The translations under genes were made by a program, and so were the position numbers. 37,828 bases of DNA from Bdellovibrionales bacterium (lineage in GTDB: Bacteria; Bdellovibrionota; FAC87; UBA2466; JACKAF01). The stretch spans positions 1 through 37,828 of the forward strand of contig JAGQZV010000011.1 of NCBI GenBank assembly GCA_020435295.1, in the 5' to 3' direction. Every line of letters begins with the position of its first letter. Positions within the stretch are counted from its first letter, which is position 1. The notes beneath the pieces are model-generated. The model saw nothing but the letters and a program-made list of their open reading frames with translations, had not been told where the DNA came from and ran no database searches. Below, in pieces: positions 16,744 through 24,872 of the stretch.

Positions 16744-17442
16744 TTACAAGACGGTGATGACCCCCGCTGTCAGCTCGATGCCGCGGCTGTAGTACTGATC
16801 CCCGTCTTTTTGCAGATCCACCAGACCGAGTGAGTAGCGCAGGTTTACGAATCCTCGGAAGTTCTTTGCGAAGACAAATTCGGTACCAATACCGATGGCT
16901 AACCCCACGTCAAACTCGTTGAAGCGGTCGATGAGCGTTTGAGTCACGAGATTAAGAAGGCGGATTTCCCGGATAAGAGCCAGCGCAAAAGTGGGACCGA
17001 CAAACACATACGGGTTGAAGCGAGCAGTTCCAAATTTGTACTTGAACAAAATCGGAACCTCGACGGCGTCCATCGCAATGGTGCCACCCACTCCGAATCC
17101 CAAAACGGGCAGGATCGTGTTCACGCCTTTCTGTAAGTAGCGCACGCCCGGCTGGATGAAGAGACGCTCACTAAGAAAAGCACGTTCCCAGAAGACCCCA
17201 AGGATGAGGCCCTGACGCGTGGAGCCTTCGCCCTTGGGCTCGTTGCGTGAAAACCCGAAGTTGATGCCAAGTTCGGCACCGATTAGCCATGGGACATGGT
17301 AGCTGCGACTCTGCGTTTTTTTGCGACGGACCCGTTTCTTACTAGCCGCAAACCCTGGCGCGCCGTTCCCTAGCAAAGTGAACAAGAGCAGAACCAGAAT
17401 ATAATTGCGTACCCAGCCTTTTTGCGTGGCGCAAAATTGCAT
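16744..17442 (-). CDS. Outer-membrane beta-barrel protein (PorT/OmpA-barrel-like)
   Basis: 232 residues: signal peptide (hydrophobic YILVLLLFTLLGNGA, cleavage near GFAAS), a basic segment KKRVRRKKTQSR, then alternating amphipathic strands typical of an eight-stranded barrel (LIGAELGINFGFS, RLFIQPGVRYLQKG, AVEVPILFKYKFG, NPYVFVGPTFAL, FDVGLAIGIGTEF, FVNLRYSLGLVDL). The end, ELTAGVITVL, is a hydrophobic closing strand rather than the classic terminal Phe. The ATG at 17442 overlaps the upstream stop as TGATG, so translation is probably coupled to the upstream gene. Passenger or transport role unknown. Confidence 0.78.
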   Translation of the reverse strand: MQFCATQKGWVRNYILVLLLFTLLGNGAPGFAASKKRVRRKKTQSRSYHVPWLIGAELGINFGFSRNEPKGEGSTRQGLILGVFWERAFLSERLFIQPGVRYLQKGVNTILPVLGFGVGGTIAMDAVEVPILFKYKFGTARFNPYVFVGPTFALALIREIRLLNLVTQTLIDRFNEFDVGLAIGIGTEFVFAKNFRGFVNLRYSLGLVDLQKDGDQYYSRGIELTAGVITVL

Positions 17443-18071
17443 CAATGCCTACTGGTTGAGAGCGCGGGCCATTCCGGCGCCGAATCGCCGGATGCGTCCT
17501 TACAGAAAGGATACAGGAAGAGTTGTAGTTTAATCAATTCGTCTGCCGTCAAACCATCCGCAGGGATGGACATCTGGATTTCAAACTCGGAACGAATGGG
17601 CAAAGAAAGATGCCGCACGTTCTTTTTGGTCGTGTCCGATAGCGGCATTTCTTGGGGTTCCACAACAGCAGGCCGCTTGGATTTGCCTTTTGACCGAACT
17701 GGCGCCACGGTCTCCGGTTTTGGGGCTGTCACTTTATTCATCATTGCGTGCTCCCAACCGATGGGATCCCGACTCCACTGAATAAAGTCTTCCACCGAAC
17801 TCTTCACGCGCGACTTGTAGACTTTTAAAGTATTTTTGTTTACGTTGCCGTTCTTCTTCTTGAATCGGCCAACCATTAACCCGAGGTTCTTCAACACGTA
17901 TTCTGCATTGGTCTCGCCTTCACGGAGCACCCCGAAAAGATTATTGCAGGCGCTCAGGCGGCAATGCATGGCATTCTCGGATAGAATGCCGTTCTTGCCC
18001 GCATCCTCCAAAAACTTGATGACCTCTTGAGTTTCATCGATCAAAGACATTTGACTATCCATAGGATCCAT
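17442..18071 (-). CDS. Protein of unknown function with integrase SAM-like helical segment
   Basis: 209 residues, no signal peptide, soluble and basic in the middle. Residues about 12-105 look like the helical SAM-like fold found before tyrosine-recombinase catalytic domains, with a TLKVYKSRVKSSVEDFIQW helix, but no catalytic domain follows. A Lys/Pro linker (about 112-150) leads to a C-terminal block with LSLPIRSEFEIQMSIP and GLTADELIKLQLFL. This arrangement (DNA-binding-like N-terminus plus LP...IPxDLT..E block) occurs in uncharacterised bacterial proteins and suggests a DNA-binding regulator, not an integrase. Start ATG at 18071 has TAGGG about seven bases upstream. One-base stop/start overlap with the barrel gene. 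Confidence 0.7.
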   Translation of the reverse strand: MDPMDSQMSLIDETQEVIKFLEDAGKNGILSENAMHCRLSACNNLFGVLREGETNAEYVLKNLGLMVGRFKKKNGNVNKNTLKVYKSRVKSSVEDFIQWSRDPIGWEHAMMNKVTAPKPETVAPVRSKGKSKRPAVVEPQEMPLSDTTKKNVRHLSLPIRSEFEIQMSIPADGLTADELIKLQLFLYPFCKDASGDSAPEWPALSTSRH

Positions 18072-18237
18072 CGAATTCCCTACACTGATGCCTTACCAGA
18101 ATAACTCATGCCGGACGGATTCAACGATGTGTGCCCGTTACCCGAGAACAGCATTAACATAGAGCCGATCTGAAGAACTTGCAAGACCAACATCCGCGCT
18201 CTTTCCAACATGATTCTGAACGGTTACTGCATGCCCA

Positions 18238-18266
18238 TTGAGATCAAATCCGTTTTTCTGTATGCT
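18238..18266 (+). promoter_or_regulatory. Sigma-70-type promoter of the coiled-coil lipoprotein gene
   Basis: TTGAGA (18238-18243) and TATGCT (18261-18266) with a 17-base spacer. It lies inside the upstream extension of the open frame, supporting the internal GTG start at 18300. Confidence 0.65.
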
Positions 18267-18299
18267 ATGCGCCCTGTCTTAAAGATTGTGGAGGAATCC

Positions 18300-19067
18300 G
18301 TGCCGAAAATTGTCACTACCGCTATTCGCAGTACTCTGTTGCTCGCCACACTTCTGCTGGTAAGCGCCTGCGGCGACGGCACCGACACGTTGAAAGCAAA
18401 AGCGACGTTCAAGCCGGACGTAGTGATCATCGACAATATGGAGAAAGCTCTACCGGGAGAGACGGGCATTCAAATTATTTATAGGTACAAATCCGACAAT
18501 ATCCAGGTGGATTCAGTTTCGTTGGCGTCGGAAACGCGCGCCAATTTCCCTACACTTCCCGCTACCAAGCACCATTACGCTTTGAGCACGCGCTACTTCC
18601 AAGTACTTGCGTTTTTGCGCAAGATCGAGGCTTTTTTGAAAGAACACGAAGAGTTTTTGAAAAACAAAGCACTCAAGGAACGTTACGACAAAGTTGTCGT
18701 GGTACTGAAATCGGAGCTCGAAGAGGAAAGACAGCAGTTCAAGGATCAAAAGGAACCGGAATATAGCGAGGCTCAAAAAACTCAGTTTGACTCTTTGGAT
18801 AAGAAGATGACAGAAGCCACGGCCGCGCTGGAAAACGACCACAAGCTAAAGTTTGCCGTAGCCAAGGCTACCGAAGAGGGAAAATACACGGTCGCACTCA
18901 ACGATCCGTCCGAGTTTACTGGCAGCGCGATGGATATTGAGGACGCTCTTAAAGCGCTCCTAGCCGACTGCAAGGCGTACAAAACCTTGCTTAGTGCGGT
19001 AGGAGATACCCCCCTCACCAACGTGCTGGACGCAAAGATCGAGGCTATCGAGGACTATCTCCCCTAA
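18300..19067 (+). CDS. Coiled-coil lipoprotein of unknown function
   Basis: 255 residues. The signal peptide ends in the lipobox VSAC (lipidated C24). GTG at 18300 is preceded by GGAGGA (18290-18295) and by a promoter at 18238-18266. The longer frame to 18210 would place the promoter inside the gene and is rejected. After an N-terminal beta-like segment, residues about 100-200 are charged and helical with heptad character (FLRKIEAFLKEHEEFLKNK, VLKSELEEERQQFKDQ, SLDKKMTEATAALEND), predicting a coiled coil. The C-terminus has a second helical region. Unknown function; located in the envelope by the lipobox. Confidence 0.78.
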   Translation: MPKIVTTAIRSTLLLATLLLVSACGDGTDTLKAKATFKPDVVIIDNMEKALPGETGIQIIYRYKSDNIQVDSVSLASETRANFPTLPATKHHYALSTRYFQVLAFLRKIEAFLKEHEEFLKNKALKERYDKVVVVLKSELEEERQQFKDQKEPEYSEAQKTQFDSLDKKMTEATAALENDHKLKFAVAKATEEGKYTVALNDPSEFTGSAMDIEDALKALLADCKAYKTLLSAVGDTPLTNVLDAKIEAIEDYLP

Positions 19068-19158
19068 CGCTTTGGCCCTGTGGGAGCCCTTCACCCCCCG
19101 CAAACAATAGGGGTTGCCCACCCAGGCAAACTCCACTAAACCTACAGCCATATATCTA

Positions 19159-19256
19159 TGGCTCGGCCCTGCGCGACAGAGCCCAGCGAACCCCGTCAGG
19201 TCCGGAAGGAAGCAGCGGTAGTTTGGAGTAATGTGCGACGCAGGTAACCCGAGCCA
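19159..19256 (+). ncRNA. ffs: Small signal recognition particle RNA (4.5S type)
   Basis: The conserved core GTCAGGTCCGGAAGGAAGCAGC, which binds Ffh, is unmistakable. Its ends pair: TGGCTCGG at 19159-19166 with CCGAGCCA at 19249-19256, and CCTGCG with CGCAGG inside. A length of 98 bases fits the small bacterial form without an Alu domain. It lies immediately upstream of dnaX, a common arrangement. Confidence 0.97.
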
Positions 19257-19298
19257 CTTAAGTATGGGGCTTGGGCTTTCCCAAGCCCTTTACTTAAG
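19257..19298 (+). terminator. Long hairpin between SRP RNA and dnaX
   Basis: Outer arms 19257-19264 and 19291-19298 (8 bp, perfect) and inner arms 19267-19275 and 19280-19288 (9 bp, perfect) surround a CTTT loop. Only GTTTA follows instead of a T-run, so it is probably a leaky terminator or RNA-processing structure. It ends 14 bases before the dnaX start. Confidence 0.75.
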
Positions 19299-19312
19299 GT
19301 TTACTGGTTGCG

Positions 19313-20932
19313 ATGAGTTACCTGGCAATTGCACGAAAATGGCGCCCCACCGAATTCGAAGATCTAGTGGGCCAGACGCACGTCGTTCAGACTTTAAAAA
19401 ATGCCATCGCCCACAACCGAGTATCCCACGCGTACTTGTTTAGTGGCCCACGGGGGATTGGCAAAACCTCGGTCGCTCGCATTTTTGCGCGCGCGCTTCG
19501 CTGCCCCAACAATGAGATGCCTGAGTCCCAAATGATCGCCGAAGGGCGTTCATTAGACGTTGTGGAAATAGATGGCGCCTCAAACAACGGTGTAGAGGCT
19601 GTACGGGAAATTCGTGAGAACGTTGCATACGGCGCCTCTACCGGCACCTACAAGATTTACATCATCGATGAAGTCCACATGCTCAGTTTGAGCGCCTTCA
19701 ATGCGCTGCTCAAAACACTGGAAGAACCCCCACCGCATGTGGTGTTTATTTTTGCAACGACGGAAGTACAAAAGATACCGATGACCATTCTGTCTCGCTG
19801 CCAACGTTTTGAGTTTCGTCGGCTGACAAGCATACAAATCATCGAGCGACTTAAAGTTATTTTAGAGAAAGAGTCCTTAAGTATCTCCGAAGACGGTTTA
19901 CGTGTCATCGCGGCACATAGCGACGGCGCTCTGCGCGATGCTTTGTCTTTATTGGATCAGGTGCTTTCTTGTTATTCGAGTGCTCCTGAAAGTCAGCTCG
20001 GAGAAAAGGAGGTTGTCGAGGCTCTTGGGATAAGTAGCTCCAGTGCTTCGCGAGCCCTACTGGGCTGTATTCTAAAATCTGATCTACCGGATGCTTTCAA
20101 GCTTATCGAAGAAACCTATTTCGGTGGCGTCGATTTAAAAAACTTTTGTGAGCGCTGTTTGGAAGAGATCCGAATGCTTTACTTGATGGCTTTGGGTGCG
20201 GAACAGAAAAAGCCACTAACGGCAGCTGATTTGGATATCTCCAGCACACACTTTTCAGAGCTGGAAGACTTGAGCGCTCAGGCATCGTTGCTGCAATTGG
20301 AAAGAATGGCCCAAATTTTTTCGCAAGTCCTTTCCCAATTGAGTTGGGCCAGTTTGCCACGGTTTGTACTAGAGATGGCCGTTGCTCGCATGGCAAAGCT
20401 TGATGGCCTATCCAAGATTGAACGTTTGTGGCAGCAAGCACCCACTGTTCAAGTCGCCGCGCCTAGCCCCACAGCTAAGGTGGCAACACCTCCAGTGTCA
20501 GCCCCAACCCCAGCTCCAGCTTATGCGCCGGCACCGCTGACACCGAGTCAGCCTAATTGGAAATCTTTCGTGGATGCGTTAATGAAGCGGCGCCCACTGC
20601 TAGGAGCGTTGCTCAGCCACGCTAACTTCAAGATCGATGATAAGGGCCAGAAAAAGAAGGTGGTGGTAAGTTTCCCGGAAGAAAGCTTTTACGAAAAACA
20701 AGCCAAAGAAACCAAAAACTGGGACGATATCAGCAGGGCCATCCAAGATCATTTCGGCCAAGATACCGAAATTACTCTATCCAATGTGACAAACGACACT
20801 CACCAAAGCCTTGAAACCACTCGGCAGATTGAAACCGAAGGTTTGCGCAAAAAAGCACTGGAGCACCCCTCCGTTCTACAGGCCAAAGAAATCCTTGGAG
20901 GGGAAATTGTGGATGTTAAGATAGACAACTAA
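19313..20932 (+). CDS. dnaX: DNA polymerase III tau/gamma subunit, lacking the zinc-binding cysteines
   Basis: Clamp-loader ATPase of the replicase, 539 residues. AAA+ motifs are intact: Walker A GPRGIGKTS (45-53), Walker B IIDEVH (117-122), NALLKTLEEPP, sensor 1 region FATTEVQKIP and the ILSRC arginine-finger loop (159-163). Between Walker A and Walker B most DnaX proteins carry a four-cysteine zinc module; here only C64 remains and the segment is several residues shorter. An Ala/Pro-rich linker (about 380-410) separates a C-terminal tau-like domain. No convincing gamma frameshift site was found. The start has no good Shine-Dalgarno; AAGG lies in the 3' arm of the preceding hairpin. First protein gene of the dnaX-ybaB-recR-mglA run. 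Confidence 0.96.
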   Translation: MSYLAIARKWRPTEFEDLVGQTHVVQTLKNAIAHNRVSHAYLFSGPRGIGKTSVARIFARALRCPNNEMPESQMIAEGRSLDVVEIDGASNNGVEAVREIRENVAYGASTGTYKIYIIDEVHMLSLSAFNALLKTLEEPPPHVVFIFATTEVQKIPMTILSRCQRFEFRRLTSIQIIERLKVILEKESLSISEDGLRVIAAHSDGALRDALSLLDQVLSCYSSAPESQLGEKEVVEALGISSSSASRALLGCILKSDLPDAFKLIEETYFGGVDLKNFCERCLEEIRMLYLMALGAEQKKPLTAADLDISSTHFSELEDLSAQASLLQLERMAQIFSQVLSQLSWASLPRFVLEMAVARMAKLDGLSKIERLWQQAPTVQVAAPSPTAKVATPPVSAPTPAPAYAPAPLTPSQPNWKSFVDALMKRRPLLGALLSHANFKIDDKGQKKKVVVSFPEESFYEKQAKETKNWDDISRAIQDHFGQDTEITLSNVTNDTHQSLETTRQIETEGLRKKALEHPSVLQAKEILGGEIVDVKIDN

Positions 20933-20944
20933 CGGGAGCAAACC

Positions 20945-21271
20945 ATGAAGGGTTTTGGAATGGGCGGCCTGTTGCAACAAGCCCAAAAAATGCAACAAGA
21001 ACTCAAGCGTATTCAGGACGAAGCAGCTAAGAAGACCGCGGAGGCTTCCGTAGGAGGCGGCATGGTCAAGGTGGTTGCCAATGGGAAACAAGAGGTTGTT
21101 TCCATTGAAATCGATCCGGAAGTCTTGAAAATGAACGACAAGGAGATGCTTCAGGATTTGCTGACTTCCGGTGTAAACGAAGCTTTGAAAAGTGCTCACG
21201 CCCTGGTATCTGAAGAGATGAAGGGCTTGATGGGAGGGTTGGGACCGCTGTCCGGCCTTTTTAACTCTTAA
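20945..21271 (+). CDS. ybaB: YbaB/EbfC family nucleoid-associated protein
   Basis: 108 residues, normal family length. Small dimeric DNA-binding protein usually encoded between dnaX and recR. Typical features are visible: MGGLLQQAQKMQQELKRIQ helix, GGGMVKVVANGKQEVVSIEIDPEV central sheet, and a C-terminal Met-rich tail (MKGLMGGLGPLSGLF). GGGAG sits seven bases upstream of the ATG. Its stop overlaps the recR start by one base (TAATG), indicating coupled translation. Confidence 0.95.
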   Translation: MKGFGMGGLLQQAQKMQQELKRIQDEAAKKTAEASVGGGMVKVVANGKQEVVSIEIDPEVLKMNDKEMLQDLLTSGVNEALKSAHALVSEEMKGLMGGLGPLSGLFNS

Positions 21272-21879
21272 TGGAAAACCAAACTATCGATATTGGCGCA
21301 CTGGAAAACCTGATTCAGGCGCTCAAACAGTTGCCTGGAATCGGTGAAAAAACAGCTACGCGGCTTTCTCATCACATTATTCGGCAACCTGAAATGTACG
21401 CGCAGACTTTGGCACACAGCATCCTGGAGGCTCGTGAAAAGCTTCAAACCTGCGCGGTGTGTTGCAATTTTACCGAAACTCCCATTTGCTCCATCTGCAG
21501 TCACCCCCAGCGCAAAAGTGATTTGGTCTGTGTGGTAGAAACTCCTGCTGATTTGGCGGCCTTTGAAAAAGCCAGGCACTTCACGGGCAAATACCATGTA
21601 TTGCACGGCTCCATTTCACCTTTGGACGGAGTGCACGAAAATAAACTGAAGATTAAGGAACTGCAGGATCGGATCAAGAAAGATCAGGTACAGGAAGTCA
21701 TTTTAGCGACAAACCCCACTGTAGAGGGGGATACGACCGCGCTTTACATCGCGCGGCTCATCAAAACAAACGGTCTGAAAGTTAGCCGCATCGCATACGG
21801 AATACCGGTAGGCTCAGAAATCGAGTACCTTGATGGGGCAACCCTTGGCAAGGCACTTCAAAATCGAGTCGCCTTGTAA
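21271..21879 (+). CDS. recR: Recombination mediator RecR
   Basis: 202 residues, standard length. RecR forms a ring clamp that with RecO/RecF helps load RecA at gaps. Seen in order: helix-hairpin-helix (LPGIGEKTATRL, about 21-32), four-cysteine zinc finger (C61, C64, C73, C76), Toprim domain starting at VCVVETPADL (about 86) with ATNPTVEGDTTALYI, and the C-terminal ...GIPVGSEIEYLDGATLGKAL region. Translationally coupled to ybaB. Confidence 0.97.
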   Translation: MENQTIDIGALENLIQALKQLPGIGEKTATRLSHHIIRQPEMYAQTLAHSILEAREKLQTCAVCCNFTETPICSICSHPQRKSDLVCVVETPADLAAFEKARHFTGKYHVLHGSISPLDGVHENKLKIKELQDRIKKDQVQEVILATNPTVEGDTTALYIARLIKTNGLKVSRIAYGIPVGSEIEYLDGATLGKALQNRVAL

Positions 21880-21895
21880 TACAGTAGGGATAGTC

Positions 21896-22477
21896 ATGTC
21901 CTTTATCAACTACGCAGCCCGCGAAATTAATTGCAAGATTGTGTACTACGGCCCCGGCATGGGCGGGAAGACGACTAACTTGCAGTACATCTACTCACAA
22001 ACCAGTCCTGACAATAAGGGCAAGATGGTATCCCTCACGGGAGATACCGAGCGCACGCTGTTTTTTGATTTTCTTCCGCTCAACATCGGTGAAATTCGCG
22101 GCTTTAAGACACGCTTCCATCTTTATACGGTTCCGGGCCAGCGTTTCTACGATGCGAGCCGCAAGCTGGTGCTAAAAGGGGTAGATGGGGTCGTCTTTGT
22201 GGCCGACTCTCAAGTTGAAAGAATGGAAGAGAATATCGCGAGTCTAAAAAGCTTGGACACCAATCTCCGGGAGCAGGGCTACGATCTACGCCAACTTCCG
22301 TTCGTCATCCAGTACAATAAACGCGACACGGACAACCCGATCCCGCTCAAAGTACTCCACGAGCAGCTCAACACCTTCGGGGCGGATGAGTTCGAGGCAG
22401 TAGCCAAGGATGGCCAGGGCGTGTTCGAGACCCTCAAGTCCGTCTCCAAGAAGATTCTGCGGTCCCTGCGGTCGTAG
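21896..22477 (+). CDS. mglA: MglA-type Ras-like GTPase, polarity/gliding switch
   Basis: Small GTPase controlling leading-pole placement of motility machinery in Myxococcota and present in Bdellovibrio; 193 residues, near the Myxococcus length. P-loop GPGMGGKT (19-26), switch region TERTLFFDFLP with R53, TVPGQ (78-82) replacing the usual DxxGQ with T78 and catalytic Q82, and base-recognition NKRD (141-144). These MglA-specific positions are all present, so GTP hydrolysis with an MglB partner is expected; mglB is not in this window. ATG at 21896 has AGGGA five bases upstream; the longer frame overlapping recR is rejected. Last gene of the dnaX block; a small CCACC/GGTGG hairpin (22480-22493) follows without a T-run. 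Confidence 0.95.
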   Translation: MSFINYAAREINCKIVYYGPGMGGKTTNLQYIYSQTSPDNKGKMVSLTGDTERTLFFDFLPLNIGEIRGFKTRFHLYTVPGQRFYDASRKLVLKGVDGVVFVADSQVERMEENIASLKSLDTNLREQGYDLRQLPFVIQYNKRDTDNPIPLKVLHEQLNTFGADEFEAVAKDGQGVFETLKSVSKKILRSLRS

Positions 22478-22522
22478 AACCACCCAAAGGTGGCGGATCC
22501 GGCCTGCTGGCCTCTTCCCTGC

Positions 22523-22551
22523 TTTACATTCTGTTCCCAGTTTGCCAGTAT
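22523..22551 (+). promoter_or_regulatory. Possible tRNA-Asn promoter
   Basis: TTTACA (22523-22528) and CAGTAT (22546-22551) are 17 bases apart and end 16 bases before the mature tRNA. Confidence 0.45.
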
Positions 22552-22567
22552 GTGTCCGATTAATTGT

Positions 22568-22643
<76 letters not shown>

Positions 22644-22838
22644 ACTCTTTCACCCCAATCCCCGAGTTTCCTGAGGAAATTTCCGGCCTCCCATGTGTTG
22701 CTTCCGATCTCCAGACAAAGTGCCCGCCGAAAACCCACGAGGACAAAGGGCTTTTCGCGAATGCTTGACCCAACTTCTGCATCGATGACAGCTTCTTAAC
22801 GCGCACTTGGGCGTGCGCCCCTTACATGGGAGTTGGGA

Positions 22839-24062
22839 ATGCTTAGGATCTTTTTCGCAATTTTTTTGATGCTGTCTGTTCGCTCGTTTGGAACAGACTT
22901 TTATGCCAGTGGCTATACAGATGCGAGACAAAAGTTTCGCGATCTCACGGCGCAAGCAAAGCTCGAGTTTGAGGACGTGGAGTTCGGCTTCGTAACTGTT
23001 CCGAGCAAAACAGACAGGGATCTAACCATCGACTACGTATACATCCCGCCAAAAGACTCTACCGAAGGCCTCGTAATCTTTTCGTCCGGAGTTCACGGAG
23101 TCGAAGCGTACGCCGGCAGCGCCATGCAAAACATGCTACTAGAGGAGTTTATACTTCCCGGGAGGTTACCCAATCAAAAAACAGGTTTTCTCTTCCTCCA
23201 TTCCATTAATCCCTACGGCTTTAAGTATGGAAGACGCGTCAGTGAAAATAGCGTCGACCTCAATCGTAATTTCGGAGTCGACAAGAGCCACTTCAACATC
23301 AAGAATACCCAGTTTACAGAGTTACAACATCTCTTAATGCCCGACAAACCCGCCTCCAGCTCGTGGGTTTCCCACATCAAGTTTCTGTTTCAAGCCTTAA
23401 TGCAAATGGGGAAGCACTCGGTTGGAAGCCTCAAACAAGGTATCGCGGGTGGACAGTATGAGTACCCCAAAGGAATCTTCTATGGAGGTCGCGATTTTGA
23501 ACCAAACCAAAAGCTTGTGGAAGAAATACTCATTAAATTCGCTAAGCCCTACAAAAAAGTACTCAACTTGGATTTTCACACTGGGTTCGGAAAACGCGGT
23601 TTCATGCACCTCTTCCCAAACCCTACGGAAGATAAAGAAATTCTTGAACTCTACAAAAAGATATTCGGGAACTACCCTATCGAGCAAATTGGCGAGGACT
23701 TCTATTCCAACGAAGGGGACTTCTCCACGTTCGTTGCGGGACGTTTGACGAAAGAGGGGAAAACCGCCATCCCGATGCTGGTCGAATACGGAACGCTGGA
23801 CAGTCAGACTTACCGCGGTGCCATCGCTTCACTCAGCCGAATGGTACTGGAGAATCAAAACTATTGGTACGGCACCCGACGCCCGCGCGACGCCCGCCGC
23901 ATCCAGGAAAATTTCATGGAGCTTTTCTACCCTTCCGCCGAAGGGTGGAGAAGCGAAGTGGAGAGGCAAACACGCATTCATCTCCCGCGCTTCATAGAAA
24001 ATTTCGATTCTCTGGAAGTAACAGGAGCCGTTTGCGCAGAGGAGATCCGTTCCGCCTGCTAG
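22839..24062 (+). CDS. Secreted DUF2817-family metallo-carboxypeptidase-like protein
   Basis: 407 residues with a signal peptide (MLRIFFAIFLMLSVRSFGT). It carries M14-related motifs of the DUF2817 family: SSGVHGVEAYAGSA with likely zinc ligands H86 and E89, NPYGF then VDLNRNF (139-145), a second histidine in DFHTG (H247), and EYGT with likely catalytic E316. A peptidase or amidase acting outside the cytoplasm is predicted, but substrates of this family are poorly known. The ATG at 22839 has GGGAG six bases upstream, preferred over a TTG two codons earlier. It is convergent with the lipoprotein at 24077-24751. For a predator, a secreted peptidase would fit prey digestion, which is only an inference. 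Confidence 0.85.
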   Translation: MLRIFFAIFLMLSVRSFGTDFYASGYTDARQKFRDLTAQAKLEFEDVEFGFVTVPSKTDRDLTIDYVYIPPKDSTEGLVIFSSGVHGVEAYAGSAMQNMLLEEFILPGRLPNQKTGFLFLHSINPYGFKYGRRVSENSVDLNRNFGVDKSHFNIKNTQFTELQHLLMPDKPASSSWVSHIKFLFQALMQMGKHSVGSLKQGIAGGQYEYPKGIFYGGRDFEPNQKLVEEILIKFAKPYKKVLNLDFHTGFGKRGFMHLFPNPTEDKEILELYKKIFGNYPIEQIGEDFYSNEGDFSTFVAGRLTKEGKTAIPMLVEYGTLDSQTYRGAIASLSRMVLENQNYWYGTRRPRDARRIQENFMELFYPSAEGWRSEVERQTRIHLPRFIENFDSLEVTGAVCAEEIRSAC

Positions 24063-24076
24063 GGGCGGGTCTCTCT

Positions 24077-24751
24077 TCACTTTTGCTCTTGAAGATACTC
24101 CCAGTTGGGTTTGTGTCTTCTGAAGTTGTCCAATAGATCGTGAACGCCGCCGACCGCATTTTTCTCATCGATGCGGGTTCCACTAATTGAATTGTACATG
24201 GAAAAGGCCGTTACGTTTTCGTCGAGTCGCTCCAAAGTGATATTGCCCTCCCAATGAGAAATAAAACTCGTCCCCCACTCTTTTTTGTAAACAATTAGAA
24301 TTCTTTCAGGGGCTTCGAAAGTCCCGTTGGCAATCGTGTGGTACCAGTTGATTTTCCAATTGGGTTTGATAAGACTTCCGGCCTCGTAGTGCGTCGTAAA
24401 TAGAAAAAGAACCTCCTCCGTTGGTGTCCGCACCATCGGGCTTTTGATAGAAGCCTCGCTCCACTTCAGCGCGTCCCCATTGTGAGTAACAGCCCAGGTA
24501 TCGAGAAGCGGCCGCTCGATACACCCGCCTCCCTCAGCGTAGTAATGGCTCCCGTCAAAGCCCTTGGAGTCGACGACGCCCTCAAGCGAGGCGTACTCGC
24601 CCTCTCCCGCTGGCTTGCAGTATTTGGAGCCCACAATTTCGCGAATCGGCACCCCGGGATCTCCCTTCAACGGCGTATGGATCTGCCGATCACACCCGAG
24701 CAAGATAACGCCCAAAATCCCAAACAATAGCCACTTAAGGCTAGTTCCCAT
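24077..24751 (-). CDS. Lipoprotein of unknown function
   Basis: 224 residues with a clear lipobox LLGC (lipidated C20). Start ATG preceded by GGGAGGT six bases away, a very strong Shine-Dalgarno. The mature protein is rich in aromatic residues and predicted beta strands (LFLFTTHYEAG, WKINWYHTIANG, ILIVYKKEWG, ITLERLDENV), with two further cysteines (KYCKP, GGCIE). I recognise no family. Divergent from the 24873 gene, convergent with the peptidase. Confidence 0.75.
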   Translation of the reverse strand: MGTSLKWLLFGILGVILLGCDRQIHTPLKGDPGVPIREIVGSKYCKPAGEGEYASLEGVVDSKGFDGSHYYAEGGGCIERPLLDTWAVTHNGDALKWSEASIKSPMVRTPTEEVLFLFTTHYEAGSLIKPNWKINWYHTIANGTFEAPERILIVYKKEWGTSFISHWEGNITLERLDENVTAFSMYNSISGTRIDEKNAVGGVHDLLDNFRRHKPNWEYLQEQK

Positions 24752-24872
24752 CAGCTACCTCCCCCTCTTCCTTCGGTTAAAGTATCCAGCTATACGGGTC
24801 AAGAGGCGAAGGGCTCTCCCATTGAAAAATCTGACACATAGTGCTAGTCGTCATCTTTTGGGATGGAAAACT

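Noticed and set aside
19313-20932. Programmed frameshift in dnaX for a gamma subunit, near the GAAAAAG run at about 20652
   Set aside because: The run reads G AAA AAG in frame, not the A AAA AAG slippery heptamer, and no clear upstream Shine-Dalgarno-like stimulator or downstream stem was found.
24564-24872. Upstream extension of the small secreted protein
   Set aside because: Overlaps the divergent lipoprotein gene and would bury the signal peptide.
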